Part shown: positions 11,648 to 21,669 of the stretch, one piece after another | Position numbering within the stretch: the first letter of the stretch is position 1 | How the letters are laid out: each line of letters begins with the position of its first letter | Source: Akanthomyces muscarius | Taxonomy: Eukaryota; Ascomycota; Sordariomycetes; Hypocreales; Cordycipitaceae | Direction: 5' to 3' | Assembly: GCF_028009165.1 (NCBI RefSeq) | Contig: NC_079243.1 | Coordinates: 2,232,001 to 2,296,000 of the forward strand | Length of the DNA: 64,000 nt | Notes under the pieces: generated by a model | The model's database searches: none | Seen by the model: the letters and a program-made list of their open reading frames with translations, nothing else | What the model was told of the DNA's origin: nothing | Program-made: the position numbers and the translations under genes

Positions 11648-13324
11648 ATGCCGAAAAGATCAGCAACGACCCGGCCGCAGCCCAGCGCCGAGCACAGACG
11701 ACGCGTCTACGCCGCGTGCAGCGAGTGCCGTCGTCGCCGCCGCAAGTGCAACGGCAGCCAGCCCTGCGCGCAATGCTCGGCCTACGGCTACGCATGCACC
11801 TACGAGGCCGAATCCGCGGCAGCAGCACAGAACGCCCCTCCAGGCGCGGCAAGCTCCAGCCGTCATCGTCCGGCAGAACCGATCCGGCGACGGCAAGGTC
11901 GCCGCGTCGCGTCCCCGGCGGATGAAGAAGAGGCAGCGCTGCCTCCTTCGACGCCGCTCATCGTCAGCCGCGAGAGGGGCCGCTTCATCAATGCCAACAG
12001 CGCCGTCGCCCTGCCCCATCTCGTCGGGCAGCAGCTCTCCGTCTCCCAGCCGCTGCGTCTGCACTCCTACGCGTGGAACCTCGGCCTGCGCCCCGAGCGC
12101 CGCGGCACCGTATCCTCGTCCCTCGCAGAGTACCTCACCCTCGCCGAGTGCCAGGCGCTGTGCGCCGTCTACTTTGCCGCCGTGCACCCTCTTTTCGCCT
12201 TCTTATGCCAGGACTCTTTCTCACGACGTCTGGTCGACAGCTGGGCCACGCTGGAGAGCCAGCCCAACTTTGCGGCCGTCGTGGCGCTCGTCGCCGTGCT
12301 GGGCTCCTTTTTCTCGACTGAGGCACACCCGCGCGAGCAGGACGTGAAGCGGCACGGCCTGGCGATTCTGGATCTCGCCCTGTCGGCGCCCGTCGCGGCG
12401 ATTGACCTGGACGCGGTCGCGGGGTGGCTTCTGCGGACACTGTACATGCGGCTGACGACGCGCCCGGCCATATCCTGCATGGCGAGCCACGTCGCGATGC
12501 ACTTTGCCGAGATCATGGGCCTGCATCGGGACCTAGTCGATGATGGCACCGACGATGCCGCTGCTGCAAAGTCGGCGGCGTTTGGCCTGGAGGAGCTGGA
12601 GTCGAGGCGTCGCCACTTTTGCGTCGCGCGCTTCCTGAATGTGCTGCTCACGACCGAGTATGGCGTGTCTGGGCCCGCGCCGCGACATACGAATTGCCTG
12701 TCGCCGGCGCGCATCCCCGGCGCTCATATCGAGGTCCTGCACACCATCACCCGCGTGCTGCAAGAGGCCGAGGCGGCTGCGAGCGCTGGCCTCGACTCGG
12801 ACGACTACGCCGAGTTGTTCCAACATCTGAAAGACATTCCCCACGACGACGACACTGTTGCACTCTTCACCGCCGACGCCTGTCTGTGCTTGCTTCGCCG
12901 CTTCGCCGCCTCGTCGCGTGGACCCAGCCCCCAAATCGTGACCATGGCCACCGCCATCCTACGGCGGGCGCTCGACGGCATCACGGCGCTGCTGGCCGCG
13001 GAGCGCACCTGGTGGAGCATGCTGAGCGTGCCGTTCCAGAGCATCTGCGTCGGCGTGTCCGCGGACCACGCCGCCCTGCTGGCGCTGCTGCCGACGGCCA
13101 TGGGGCTGCTGCGCGCCATGGCGGACAAGTTCGCCTCGCACATGGCCAAGGAGGCGCTGGCGACTGCGCAGCAGGTCATTACAGCGTCGAGGGGCAGCAC
13201 CGAGGCCAAGCTGGCGATGCAGGATGCGGCGCTGGCGCACGCGCTGCCGGCGGTGGACATTGACTGGGCGGGCTTTGATTTCGACATGGGCGGCGACTGG
13301 CCCGTGGTGGACTTTCTGATGTAG
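11648..13324 (+). CDS. Zn2Cys6 binuclear-cluster transcription factor
   Basis: Single exon, 558 residues. The DNA-binding domain lies at residues 24-50 with six cysteines at 24, 27, 34, 40, 43 and 50 (spacing C-x2-C-x6-C-x5-C-x2-C-x6-C) and a run of Arg/Lys between the second and third. The long middle region (about 140-360) is helical, with the kind of conserved Leu/Ala-rich text seen in fungal-specific transcription factor domains. The C-terminus is acidic and aromatic (several D, F and W residues), as in an activation segment. It lies 265 nt after the FMN reductase and upstream of a methyltransferase on the same strand, so it could be a pathway-specific regulator of its neighbours; this is not proved by sequence. 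Confidence 0.9.
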   Translation: MPKRSATTRPQPSAEHRRRVYAACSECRRRRRKCNGSQPCAQCSAYGYACTYEAESAAAAQNAPPGAASSSRHRPAEPIRRRQGRRVASPADEEEAALPPSTPLIVSRERGRFINANSAVALPHLVGQQLSVSQPLRLHSYAWNLGLRPERRGTVSSSLAEYLTLAECQALCAVYFAAVHPLFAFLCQDSFSRRLVDSWATLESQPNFAAVVALVAVLGSFFSTEAHPREQDVKRHGLAILDLALSAPVAAIDLDAVAGWLLRTLYMRLTTRPAISCMASHVAMHFAEIMGLHRDLVDDGTDDAAAAKSAAFGLEELESRRRHFCVARFLNVLLTTEYGVSGPAPRHTNCLSPARIPGAHIEVLHTITRVLQEAEAAASAGLDSDDYAELFQHLKDIPHDDDTVALFTADACLCLLRRFAASSRGPSPQIVTMATAILRRALDGITALLAAERTWWSMLSVPFQSICVGVSADHAALLALLPTAMGLLRAMADKFASHMAKEALATAQQVITASRGSTEAKLAMQDAALAHALPAVDIDWAGFDFDMGGDWPVVDFLM

Positions 13325-13941
13325 GGCCTGGTGAGAGCCTTCATCTGCGCTTTATGTAGTAAATAGGTCACGATGTGATGAGTATAGCTCAGCCTTTTTT
13401 GACTTTTCAACGCTCAATACGTGGCCATGTAAGTGTCATCTTTACTGCCAATGTTGCTTCATTGCCTCTGTTGTCTCCGTTACCACTGTGATTTATTAAT
13501 AGCTGGACCTGGCAACTTACGTTTCGCATCGCCTGTGTATCTTGGATAGATATCTGCGTATTCTAGGCCTCTCATAAACCCGGTCGCATGTGGAAAGATC
13601 AGCATCCTGCCACTGGTGTTCTCTGCGGGCCGAATCTCACTAACCTAGATAGTGCGCTCAAAAAAAGGCCGCCAACCAGCATTCAATACCAACACACACT
13701 TGAGTGAATCCAGATCGTATATACTGCGTAGCTGTTGCGCCGTACTACGTTGCCGGCTCGGCCGAGTAGCGTCATCGGCCATTTACAAGAGCTACCCCGC
13801 CCAAGCTGGATTGACATCGTCAACTTCAACCAACCGCCCTACTATTACAGCCTCTTGCCCAATCAATTTCACATTAGCTTTTCCCAAGGTGACTTTCCAA
13901 ATACTCAGAGTTCAGCCCCGTCTTGGACACAACTCGCAAAA
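13325..13941. other. Intergenic region upstream of the methyltransferase
   Basis: About 0.6 kb holding the 3' UTR of the Zn2Cys6 gene and the methyltransferase promoter. The methyltransferase reading frame is open upstream to 13735, but that part lacks family similarity and looks like leader sequence. Confidence 0.5.
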
Positions 13942-14769
13942 ATGCCGCAGTACGACCACATCGGCGCCAAGTACGACCAGGCCAGCGAGCAGTTCTACAA
14001 GCTCCTCGAGGGCAAGCTCATGCAAAACGCCCTCGGCCCCGAGCTCGCCAAGCGCCCGCCGGGCCTCAAGCTGCTCGAGTTCGCCTCGGGCACCGGCTTC
14101 TACACCTCGCGCGTGCTCTCCTGGACCGACGGCTCGCCCGCCACCACCATCACCTCGATGGACATTTCCCAGGCCATGGTCGACGTCAACCGCGCGCACA
14201 ACGCCGACGCCGTGTCCGCGGGCCGCCTGCGCCTCCTCACCGCCGACGGCGCGCAGCCCACCTCGTACGCGCCCGACGGCGTCACCGCGAGTTACTTTGA
14301 CGGCGCGTTTGGCGGCTGGTTCCTCAACTACGCCGAGAGCCGCGCGGGCCTGCGCGCCATGTTTGACAACATCGCGCTCAACATCAAGCCGGGCGGCTTC
14401 TTCGTGGGCGTGGTGCCGTACCCGACGGAGGACCTGGCGGCGAGGGGCAGGGCGTGCAAGGAGCCGCCGCTGAGCGACATTTACCCGTACCTGGATTTCA
14501 CGAGGGAGCTGGCCGACGGCTCCGGGTGGTACTTTACGTGCCATGTGGACGAGACGCTCAGCTTTGAGACGGCGCACCACAGGAGGTCGGTGATGGAGGA
14601 GACGGCACGGGAGGCGGGCTTCACGGAGATTGAGTGGTCAGAGGCCAATCTGCCGAGGGAGGAGTTTGTGCCCGAGGGGGCGACGGTGACGAAGGATATG
14701 TCGCCAGAGGTGTACCAGGCGTACAAGGATGTTGGCATTCTGGCCGTCATCAAGATTTTCAAGAAATAG
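13942..14769 (+). CDS. Class I SAM-dependent methyltransferase
   Basis: Single exon, 275 residues from the ATG at 13942 (context AAAAATGCC). An earlier in-frame start at 13735 is possible but would add 69 residues with no domain character. The SAM-binding motif I is seen as LLEFASGTGFYTSRVL (E-x-A-S-G-T-G, near residue 37), motif II as SMDISQAMVD, and the post-II region as NIKPGGFFVGVVP. This is the layout of small-molecule methyltransferases of the UbiE/Methyltransf_25 type, which transfer a methyl group from SAM to an O, N or C acceptor. The substrate is unknown. It follows the Zn2Cys6 gene by 0.6 kb on the same strand and may belong to the same functional group. Confidence 0.85.
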   Translation: MPQYDHIGAKYDQASEQFYKLLEGKLMQNALGPELAKRPPGLKLLEFASGTGFYTSRVLSWTDGSPATTITSMDISQAMVDVNRAHNADAVSAGRLRLLTADGAQPTSYAPDGVTASYFDGAFGGWFLNYAESRAGLRAMFDNIALNIKPGGFFVGVVPYPTEDLAARGRACKEPPLSDIYPYLDFTRELADGSGWYFTCHVDETLSFETAHHRRSVMEETAREAGFTEIEWSEANLPREEFVPEGATVTKDMSPEVYQAYKDVGILAVIKIFKK

Positions 14770-15025
14770 TTGGGGGAATGGACTAATAGACACTGTTTCG
14801 GTATCACTTATTTGCATTGGTACGCTACGTCCTTCGTAAAATACTACATACTGGTAGATTAATTCAAACTACCCAGCCGTTGGATCGAGGCAGCTCCGTC
14901 TCGGTCGTCCAAGCAATTCAGAAACCAGTAAACTCAAGAGCTATAGACCAACTGCTTCATCGAAGTCAAAATCCTACAATTATCCCTCACACTGGCGAAA
15001 TCAGTTTCGCCGACTTGCAGCATAT

Positions 15026-16696
15026 CTAGCTCTCCTCACTATACCACAACGCGCGGTAGTCCTTGTAGCCCAGATACGGTCTCGCAAAATCCTCATCATA
15101 CTCGTCCCTCAACCACCCCACACCCGGCAGCAGCACATCCCTGTGCCAGTCAAACGGGTTCCGCTTGTCGCCGTACAAGTACTCCCCAATCTCCTTGCTA
15201 AACCACAGGCCCCGTCCGTCGACGTTGTTGGTCACCTTGGCCATGCCCATCGTCACCTGCGGCCGAGCATCGGCGGGCCAGGTCACCCAGGGCAGCCTCA
15301 GCTTCATCTGCTCGAGCAGGCCCTCGTGGTTCTCGCGGCTCTCGCTGCCGTGGAAGTCGAGGAAGCTCAGCTCCACGGAGCGCAGCGTCGGGGGCAGCCG
15401 CGCCAGCGCCGCGACGAGGTCGGCGATGCGCACGACAAACTTGGAGAGGCCAAAGTGGCGCAGCTGCGGCCACGCCTCTACGGGCACAAGAGTCTGTAGC
15501 GGGAAGAAGCGCCGCGGCGAGGGCGAGTCGGGGTCTATCTGGCCGTCGCCACGGAGGCGGAAATGCTGGAGGTGCTGCGCGCTGGCGAGAAGGCTCTTGA
15601 GCCGGCCGTTTTCGAGGATCGCGACGTCGTTGTGCTGGACGCCGGTGATGAGAATGGGGAGTTCCAAACGGTGGAATCCGGGATGCTGGAGAATCAGCTT
15701 CAGGTTGTCGTATTCTTCACATTCCTGCGTCAGCATGTAGGGACTGACGCCCGTGTTCAGCGAGTGCACGTCCATGACCAGCCCTGCCACCACACTCTGG
15801 CCGTTTCGAATGCGTTCCGCCAGCGTCTTAATCACCAGCACCAATCCCCTCCATCGTTCCTTTTGCCTTTTCACGTCATTTTCGTTCCAGTCCGGCCCCG
15901 TCACCCACGGCAAGAGGCGTTGCAGGGGCGTATCTTTGGACGTCGGCCAGCCCCTGGGGATCGGGCCATTGAAGCCGTACGGGAGACTCCGTATCATCGG
16001 TGTGCAGTACAGTGGGGTGTACAGATACCCATGCGTCGCTGGTGTTATGGTAATCCTTTCCAGCGCCGGAAACGCCTCTATGCCCTCGATGAGCGCCTTG
16101 ATATCCTCCCCCGCCTCCATCATCTTGGTCTGCTCCCGGACCAGGCCAAGGTAGTGCTGATAGCAAGTCTCCAGCGGGGGGTGCGCAGCTCTCTGCTCCG
16201 CCCTCTCTTTCTTCTTTTCCAAATTTCCCGTATCGTTCGCATTGCGACCATGCAGCTCCCGAAGGTTTCTCTCGCGGCGGCTCCCAAACCATGCGCGCTT
16301 CGCGCCCTCCTTTGCCGCAAGCTGCAACCCCGCGCCCATCCACGCATCCACATCGCTGAGCTCCTCCTGGGCATCGGCCCGGGTGGCGTCGTTCAGACGG
16401 TCTCGGTCCACGTCGGGGTCCGCGAGGCGCGCGTCGTCGTAGACGATTTCGCGGACGCTGAGCCGAAAGGTCGGGTGCGACGCGATGGCGCGAAAGACGG
16501 CCACGTTGCGTGGGTTCGGCGAGAGGAAGACGCGGGAAAACCGCGGCGGCACAGCGTGGCAGATGGACGGTCCGGCGAGCCGCAGCGCTTTGATGTCCTT
16601 GTTGGGCAGGAAGACGCATATCGCCGCGAGGAGTTCGGACGGGATACGGAGCAGCACAGACTCGTCTGCCCTCGCTTCCGCGTTTGGGTCCTCCAT
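15026..16696 (-). CDS. F-box protein (fungal, substrate unknown)
   Basis: Single exon, 556 residues from the Met at 16696. An in-frame Met at 16849 would add 51 residues, but the F-box starts soon after the second Met, so the shorter form is preferred. The F-box is at about residues 13-55 (L-L-R-I-P-S-E-L-L-A-A-I-C-V-F-L-P then I-K-A-L-R-L), the Skp1-binding helix set of SCF ubiquitin ligases. The rest has scattered Leu-rich segments (for example near R-L-P-P-T-L-R-S-V-E-L) resembling degenerate LRR-like repeats seen in fungal F-box proteins. Such proteins recruit targets for ubiquitination; the target cannot be inferred. A long open frame on the opposite strand is a codon-usage shadow. Confidence 0.8.
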   Translation of the reverse strand: MEDPNAEARADESVLLRIPSELLAAICVFLPNKDIKALRLAGPSICHAVPPRFSRVFLSPNPRNVAVFRAIASHPTFRLSVREIVYDDARLADPDVDRDRLNDATRADAQEELSDVDAWMGAGLQLAAKEGAKRAWFGSRRERNLRELHGRNANDTGNLEKKKERAEQRAAHPPLETCYQHYLGLVREQTKMMEAGEDIKALIEGIEAFPALERITITPATHGYLYTPLYCTPMIRSLPYGFNGPIPRGWPTSKDTPLQRLLPWVTGPDWNENDVKRQKERWRGLVLVIKTLAERIRNGQSVVAGLVMDVHSLNTGVSPYMLTQECEEYDNLKLILQHPGFHRLELPILITGVQHNDVAILENGRLKSLLASAQHLQHFRLRGDGQIDPDSPSPRRFFPLQTLVPVEAWPQLRHFGLSKFVVRIADLVAALARLPPTLRSVELSFLDFHGSESRENHEGLLEQMKLRLPWVTWPADARPQVTMGMAKVTNNVDGRGLWFSKEIGEYLYGDKRNPFDWHRDVLLPGVGWLRDEYDEDFARPYLGYKDYRALWYSEES

Positions 16697-17199
16697 GGCG
16701 CGTGTATTCGGTTTTGAAGTGCAAAAAGGCAGAGCAATGTGCCGTCGGAACCCTGAACGGCTTGTGCAGGCGAAGCTCTCTTGATGCAAGTTTGGTGGCC
16801 TGCTAGCGTTTGCTCTGTGAATGCAGGGCCACTCGGGGTTGCCGCGCACAGGCGATTAGCTTAGCAGCAGAAAATGTAACAAAGAACGTGGCAATAGCTT
16901 CACGCGCTTCGCATTGTAACAAATAATTTTAATATACAGTCGAGCCCCGGGTGAGATCGATTATAGTGTAGATGGTGAATCATGCGTGATCCAAGTTGTG
17001 GAGGGGTGGTGGGGTTACACACCAGCACATCCGAGCACAATGCTCAGGCAGCAGCCGTTTGTTTGCAAATTGGAGATTACACCTATTTTGACATGATTAA
17101 TTATTCTTTTGTTCTTTTATCTAAATAGCTAACATTACTTGGCTATATGCTTGCGATCCTTTTCTTCCTCTCGTATCGATGCTCCTCGCCGCTCTCCTG
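16697..17199. other. Intergenic region
   Basis: About 0.5 kb between the F-box gene start and the 3' end of the acetyl-CoA transporter. It holds the F-box promoter. Nothing else recognised. Confidence 0.5.
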
Positions 17200-18936
17200 C
17201 TATTGCTTGCCAGGCGACAGTCTCCACGCCCGCAGAGGCAGAGCCTGGAGCTGTCTAACCTTAGGCTTGATGTACCAAAAGAATGTGGCAGCGCCAAAGA
17301 GCACACACAAAATGTTGACCCAGTAGAATCCGTCATGCGTCATCTCGCAAATGCCGCCGCCGTTTTGGCATCTCTCCTTCTCGGCCTGGATGGCACAGGA
17401 AAACTCCTCTGTGACTAGAGGGCCCTTGAGCTTGGCGCTGCTGGTATGCTTGCCGGGGTGGCAGGTCGCTACCGTAAAGTAATCGACGAGACGCAGCACA
17501 AAGTATCGCGGGAACGTGCCTCCAAGGTTGGAGACGGTAGCGAGGAGAGTCATGTAGGTGCCGCCAATGACGGGATCCGAGACCTTGGCGTGGAAGGCAG
17601 AGACGGCCACAAACATGATGGTGTTGGTAAAGGTTGAAATAATGTGCTCAAGGATGACGATGACAAGATACCAGGTCGTGACACCTTCGGCAGGGAAAAT
17701 GGCCACCGTAAGCTGCGCAAGTAGAGCGGCACCAAGACGGCCGACAAAGCCCCAGCCCCAAAGCCTCATGGCACCGTACTTTTGCGACCACATGCCGGCA
17801 TAGTAGCCCAGGCCAATCTCAAAGGGGAAATCGATCAGTACCGTCAGTGCCATGTTGTCCTTGCCGAAGCCCTTGTCGAGCAGCTTGAGATTGGTGACGC
17901 CGTCATTGGCCTGGAAGCCAATCTTGGCAATCAGGTGGACAATGATGATGGTCTGCACGTTCTTGAGCTTGAGGATACCCCACATGATTTTGTAGACTTC
18001 CCAGACACCCTCTTCGTTTTGCGACTTTTCCTCGCGCTTGATGAAACCGAGACCAATGGTGACGATAATGTACATCCAGCCCCAAAAGGTCAGGTATCCA
18101 CCAAGGGAAACAAGGCCCTCGTCGGAGGGCACAGATCGGAACCATTTGTTGGCAAAGTCGGAGGCGTTGAGGGCGAGGAAAACGGTGTACGACATGAAGT
18201 GGCCAGCTGTCAGGCCGACAGTCTGGGCGGTCGAAGCATAGGAAACATTGCTGGGAGACAGCAGAGTCAAGGCCCAGCCGTCGACAGCAATGTCTTGCGT
18301 GGCACACATGAGAACCAGGAAGAACCACCAGAGCATAAAACTCCAGACAGTGGGGCCGCCGGGCTTGCCAGTGGTGGCCATCATGCCCTCAACGTGGCTG
18401 CCGAGCCAGAGCATGCCAAAGCCGGAGAGGAACTGAATGGGGACGATCCAGGTCTTGCGGCGACCAAATCTGGGGCTCCAGACGGCGTCGACAAAGGGAC
18501 TCCAGAGAAGCTTGAGCGAGTAGGGATACGAAGCCAGACTGAAGACGCCAATCTCGCCGTAGGACATGTGGTTCTTGAGGAGAAAGGGCACGGAGCCCAT
18601 GGCGAGACCCATCGGGATGCCCTGCAAAAAGTAGAGCAGGACGAGCAGCATGAAGTTTCGCTGATCCTGCAGCGGCAGCTGGAAAAAGCCGGCATCGCTC
18701 GAAGTCGGAGTCCGGGGGACGGGGTCGTCTAGGGAAAAGGACTCGCGCGCCATGTAGTTGGAGGTGAGCGAGGCGGGATCATTGTTGGCGTTTTTGCGCC
18801 GCATCTCGACGCCGCCGTTCATGGTGCCGTTTTGGTTGCCCGTGGCTTGCCCGTTGGTGTCGCCGTCGGTCTTGATGGACAAGCGCGCAGGGCTCTTTTC
18901 CTTGTGCGACTGCGGACGTCGCGCTCTGGCCCCCAT
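17200..18936 (-). CDS. Acetyl-CoA transporter AT-1 / SLC33A1 family
   Basis: Single exon, 578 residues. After a hydrophilic N-terminus of about 90 residues, the protein has roughly 11-12 membrane segments. Family marks include QDQRNFMLLVLLYFLQGIPMG at the first helix, LLWSPFVDAVWS, GRRKTWIVP, and ATQDIAVDGWALTLL, all typical of the Acatn/AT-1 group within the major facilitator fold. Near the C-terminus lies a loop with several Cys (in TCHPGKH, CAIQAEKERCQNGGGIC), also typical. Members import acetyl-CoA into the ER/Golgi lumen for acetylation of sugars or proteins. The upstream leader contains an 18-base C run on the coding strand. The gene is divergent from CENP-O. Confidence 0.92.
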   Translation of the reverse strand: MGARARRPQSHKEKSPARLSIKTDGDTNGQATGNQNGTMNGGVEMRRKNANNDPASLTSNYMARESFSLDDPVPRTPTSSDAGFFQLPLQDQRNFMLLVLLYFLQGIPMGLAMGSVPFLLKNHMSYGEIGVFSLASYPYSLKLLWSPFVDAVWSPRFGRRKTWIVPIQFLSGFGMLWLGSHVEGMMATTGKPGGPTVWSFMLWWFFLVLMCATQDIAVDGWALTLLSPSNVSYASTAQTVGLTAGHFMSYTVFLALNASDFANKWFRSVPSDEGLVSLGGYLTFWGWMYIIVTIGLGFIKREEKSQNEEGVWEVYKIMWGILKLKNVQTIIIVHLIAKIGFQANDGVTNLKLLDKGFGKDNMALTVLIDFPFEIGLGYYAGMWSQKYGAMRLWGWGFVGRLGAALLAQLTVAIFPAEGVTTWYLVIVILEHIISTFTNTIMFVAVSAFHAKVSDPVIGGTYMTLLATVSNLGGTFPRYFVLRLVDYFTVATCHPGKHTSSAKLKGPLVTEEFSCAIQAEKERCQNGGGICEMTHDGFYWVNILCVLFGAATFFWYIKPKVRQLQALPLRAWRLSPGKQ

Positions 18937-20052
18937 AGGAAGAAGTGGCCTCGGGTAGAGAGAGAGAGCAGAGGTGGCGGGTCACAGACTCAGATGCTTT
19001 TTGGGGGGGGGGGGGGGGGGTTTATAAAAATCGGTAACGAAGGCGTCGAAACGAGAGTGCGTTCTAATCGCGTCGAAAGAAAAGGAAGAGTAGATTTGAT
19101 GTATGTGGCTGTTGGTCTTGTGTCGTCAACGTAACGTAATGAGCTGCGGAAGGTAGTGGTGGAGGTGGTGGTGTCGGGCAAGCAGCAGCAACCACACGGT
19201 AGACTCGAGCTGGAATAAAACAAAAAAATGTTGATGAAGAGATTGAATGAATGCAAGATCGTACTGGCGTCAAGAAACCAGTAGAAAGCGAAGCGGCGAC
19301 TCGCGCACTGCTGGCGCGCTGCGGGCTGTCGGGCTGCGTGGCGACGCTACCGTGGCCTCAAGGGCTTACAAATTTGGCGGGCAGAGAAGGAAGCTTTTCT
19401 GGGGGGTGGCGTCGGCCGTGAACTGCTGGCAAACACAGAGTGCCAGCCAACGGGGAGGAAGTTTGTCGAAATAAGAAGAGAAGCAACCGGTCGAGGCGCG
19501 ATCAGAACCCCTCCATGAGCCAGAAGATGGGAAACTCTGGGAAAGCCAAAATGTTGCCTGGTCTAGAAAGCCCTTGAATCTTGAAGCCTTTCGAGAACGA
19601 GAACCTCAGCGTCAGAGGTCCCTGGTCCCCCGAGGCCCCGCATTCAGCGCCGGCACCCCCTGGACGGTACGTACCTGGTCGTTACCTCGTACCTGGCAGC
19701 CACAAACGAGGACGCTTACACTAGCCCCCTGAGTAAATACTGATAGGCCGGCCAGGCATAGTTGCATGCAGTATTTGATTTTCTCGGAATTGCAACAGAT
19801 CCATTCCTGCAAATTTTAATGAAATAAATTACACCCGTCTGCTGTATTCTGGCATGCACAACGCCTCCCCCTGCCCGGCGTTGCCTTACTGTGCCTCCCC
19901 GCTGCAGCCAAGCTGTGGGGCACCTCCAGCTGGGCTGTTATCTTATCGCCGCCCGCGTCCCGTCAACAACACGCGACTCAATCATCGCGACCTCTGACCA
20001 CAAACCCAATCCAAGCTCGGCAAAGACTCAGGAAAATCCCGTCGCTGCCGAA
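18937..20052. other. Divergent promoter region
   Basis: About 1.1 kb between the AT-1 transporter (minus) and CENP-O (plus). It contains the G18/C18 run, listed separately, and AG-rich tracts. No gene recognised. Confidence 0.55.
19003..19020. repeat. 18-base poly-G (poly-C) tract
   Basis: An uninterrupted run of 18 G on the plus strand, i.e. C on the strand of the acetyl-CoA transporter, 66 nt upstream of its ATG and so probably in its 5' UTR or core promoter. Exact length in such runs is uncertain in any assembly. Confidence 0.9.
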
Positions 20053-21029
20053 ATGGAGGAGCAAGAAAACTCCATACCGCAGATTGATCCTCTCGACAAG
20101 GAAATCGCATCTTTAAAGAAGCGAGGTATGCCTCCCGTCCTCAATCTCTGCTTGTCACCTGCCAAGCTAACCTAGCCTCACCCAACGCAGTCGCCGCCAT
20201 GCAGAAACGACTCCAGATTGAATGCTCCACCATCCTCTCCTCCACGCCGATACAAAACATAATCCAAGAGGCCTCTTCGACCTCATCCTCCTCCTTGCTG
20301 AAATCCACTCTCGCCACCAAGCAACCCGACACGGCCTCCTCCCTTCAGAAACGCTCCGCCCAGCAGGCCGCCTACATGCAGCAGTGCACGTACCGCATCG
20401 CCGCGCCCATCACCGCCTTCAAGATCCGCGATCCGGACCCCAACGCCGTCGACGGCGGCCACGTCCTCGGCATCCGCTTCGAGGTCATGTCCCAGGGCCA
20501 CTTCCTGCGCCCGTACTACGTCATGTTCAACCGCCCGTACCCGGACTCCGCACACCTCCGCGTCCACCGCCACACCGTGCCGCCTGCCATCCCCGTCGGC
20601 GGGCTCGCGGCGCGGCACCTGCCGCCGCCGCGCTCCGTGGACGCGCAGCAGCAGCAGACGACGCAGGATCTGGATCGCTTCGCCAGAGCCATGCGCAGAG
20701 AGATTGTGCGCTTCCACAATCGCCTCGGCCTCACGGCGGACCTGCGCAAGACGGTTGGCCTGCAGCGCAAGAGCAGAGGCGCGGGAGCTGCGGTCGCGCC
20801 GAAGGATGTTGTCGAGGCGGGCATCGCGGACGTCGAGGCCAAGCACGTCAAGCTCGCGTGGGCGGACGGCCGCAGCGGCCGCATCCTGATGGACCAGGAC
20901 GGCAAGGTGGAAAAGTTTGTCGTCTTCGGGCCCGAGGGGCGAGATTGGAGGATGACGAGATTGTTGTTTGATCCAAGAGATGGCGTGGATGATATAGCGA
21001 GGAAACTACGGCGTTATGCGGAGACGTGA
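20053..21029 (+). CDS. mcm21: Kinetochore protein CENP-O / Mcm21
   Basis: Two exons, 20053-20125 and 20191-21029, joined by a 65-nt GT...AG intron, give 303 residues. The N-terminus (about 1-30) is acidic and coiled-coil-like (L-D-K-E-I-A-S-L-K-K-R), with a Ser-rich linker after it. The core is the CENP-O fold (paired RWD domains): YRIAAPITAFKI, then G-H-V-L-G-I-R-F-E-V, R-P-Y-Y-V-M-F, and H-R-H-T-V-P-P-A-I-P. The last of these is a hallmark of the family. CENP-O/Mcm21 pairs with CENP-P/Ctf19 in the COMA/CCAN inner kinetochore complex. A single-exon start at 20199 would lose the N-terminal helix; the spliced start is preferred because phase and splice sites fit. Confidence 0.85.
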
Positions 21030-21669
21030 TGGGTGAAAGGAATATACATGTATATAAATAGTGGTGTACATAAGCAGTAATGATTAACGAATAATGACCA
21101 ATCGATACCACATTTCACCTCACAAGAAGAATGTGAATCGATTCCAGGGAGCCCCAGAACAGTTACATTGCCAGCGACGAGCGAAGGCAAATCAAGGCAG
21201 GTCAGTCTAAGGCGGTCGCTGCAATAGTCGACGCGAATGGGCAGACCCAGGGACCCAGGAAGCAAGTCACATGCATGGACGTAATTTTATTGCGTGAGAA
21301 CCACTTTTGTATTGTTTAGATCAGAAAAATTAAAGTACAATAGAATCAAGGCCACCCCCAGACATGCCTCTTTGAAAAAGCTGTAACCCCAATCGCGCCA
21401 GATGTCCCAAAAAAGAACCCCCCACTGGCAAGATCGCCCCGTAAGTTTGTAAATAAAGTGAAAAAAGAAGAAAGTGCCACAAAGAAAAGTGCGATCCCAT
21501 ATATGAAACATTTTGAGACGCTTTGCTTCTGTGAGTTTTGTATATGTTCCGCTCTGCAAGATATATTCCGTAAAACTTCATGAGTTTGTGTTGTATGTGC
21601 GGCTCAGCTCGTGGATTCAGATGAAACCCCGACACTCAAGCCATGACAGCGTCAAGACGTTTGGCATAT
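21030..21669. other. Convergent intergenic region
   Basis: About 0.64 kb between the 3' ends of CENP-O and the cell-wall protein gene, presumably both 3' UTRs. AT-rich, no gene recognised. Confidence 0.55.

Noticed and set aside
15563..16717. 384-codon open frame antisense to the F-box gene
   Set aside because: Shadow of a GC3-rich gene; no recognisable protein features.
17782..18732. 316-codon open frame antisense to the acetyl-CoA transporter
   Set aside because: Hydrophilic shadow of membrane-protein codons.
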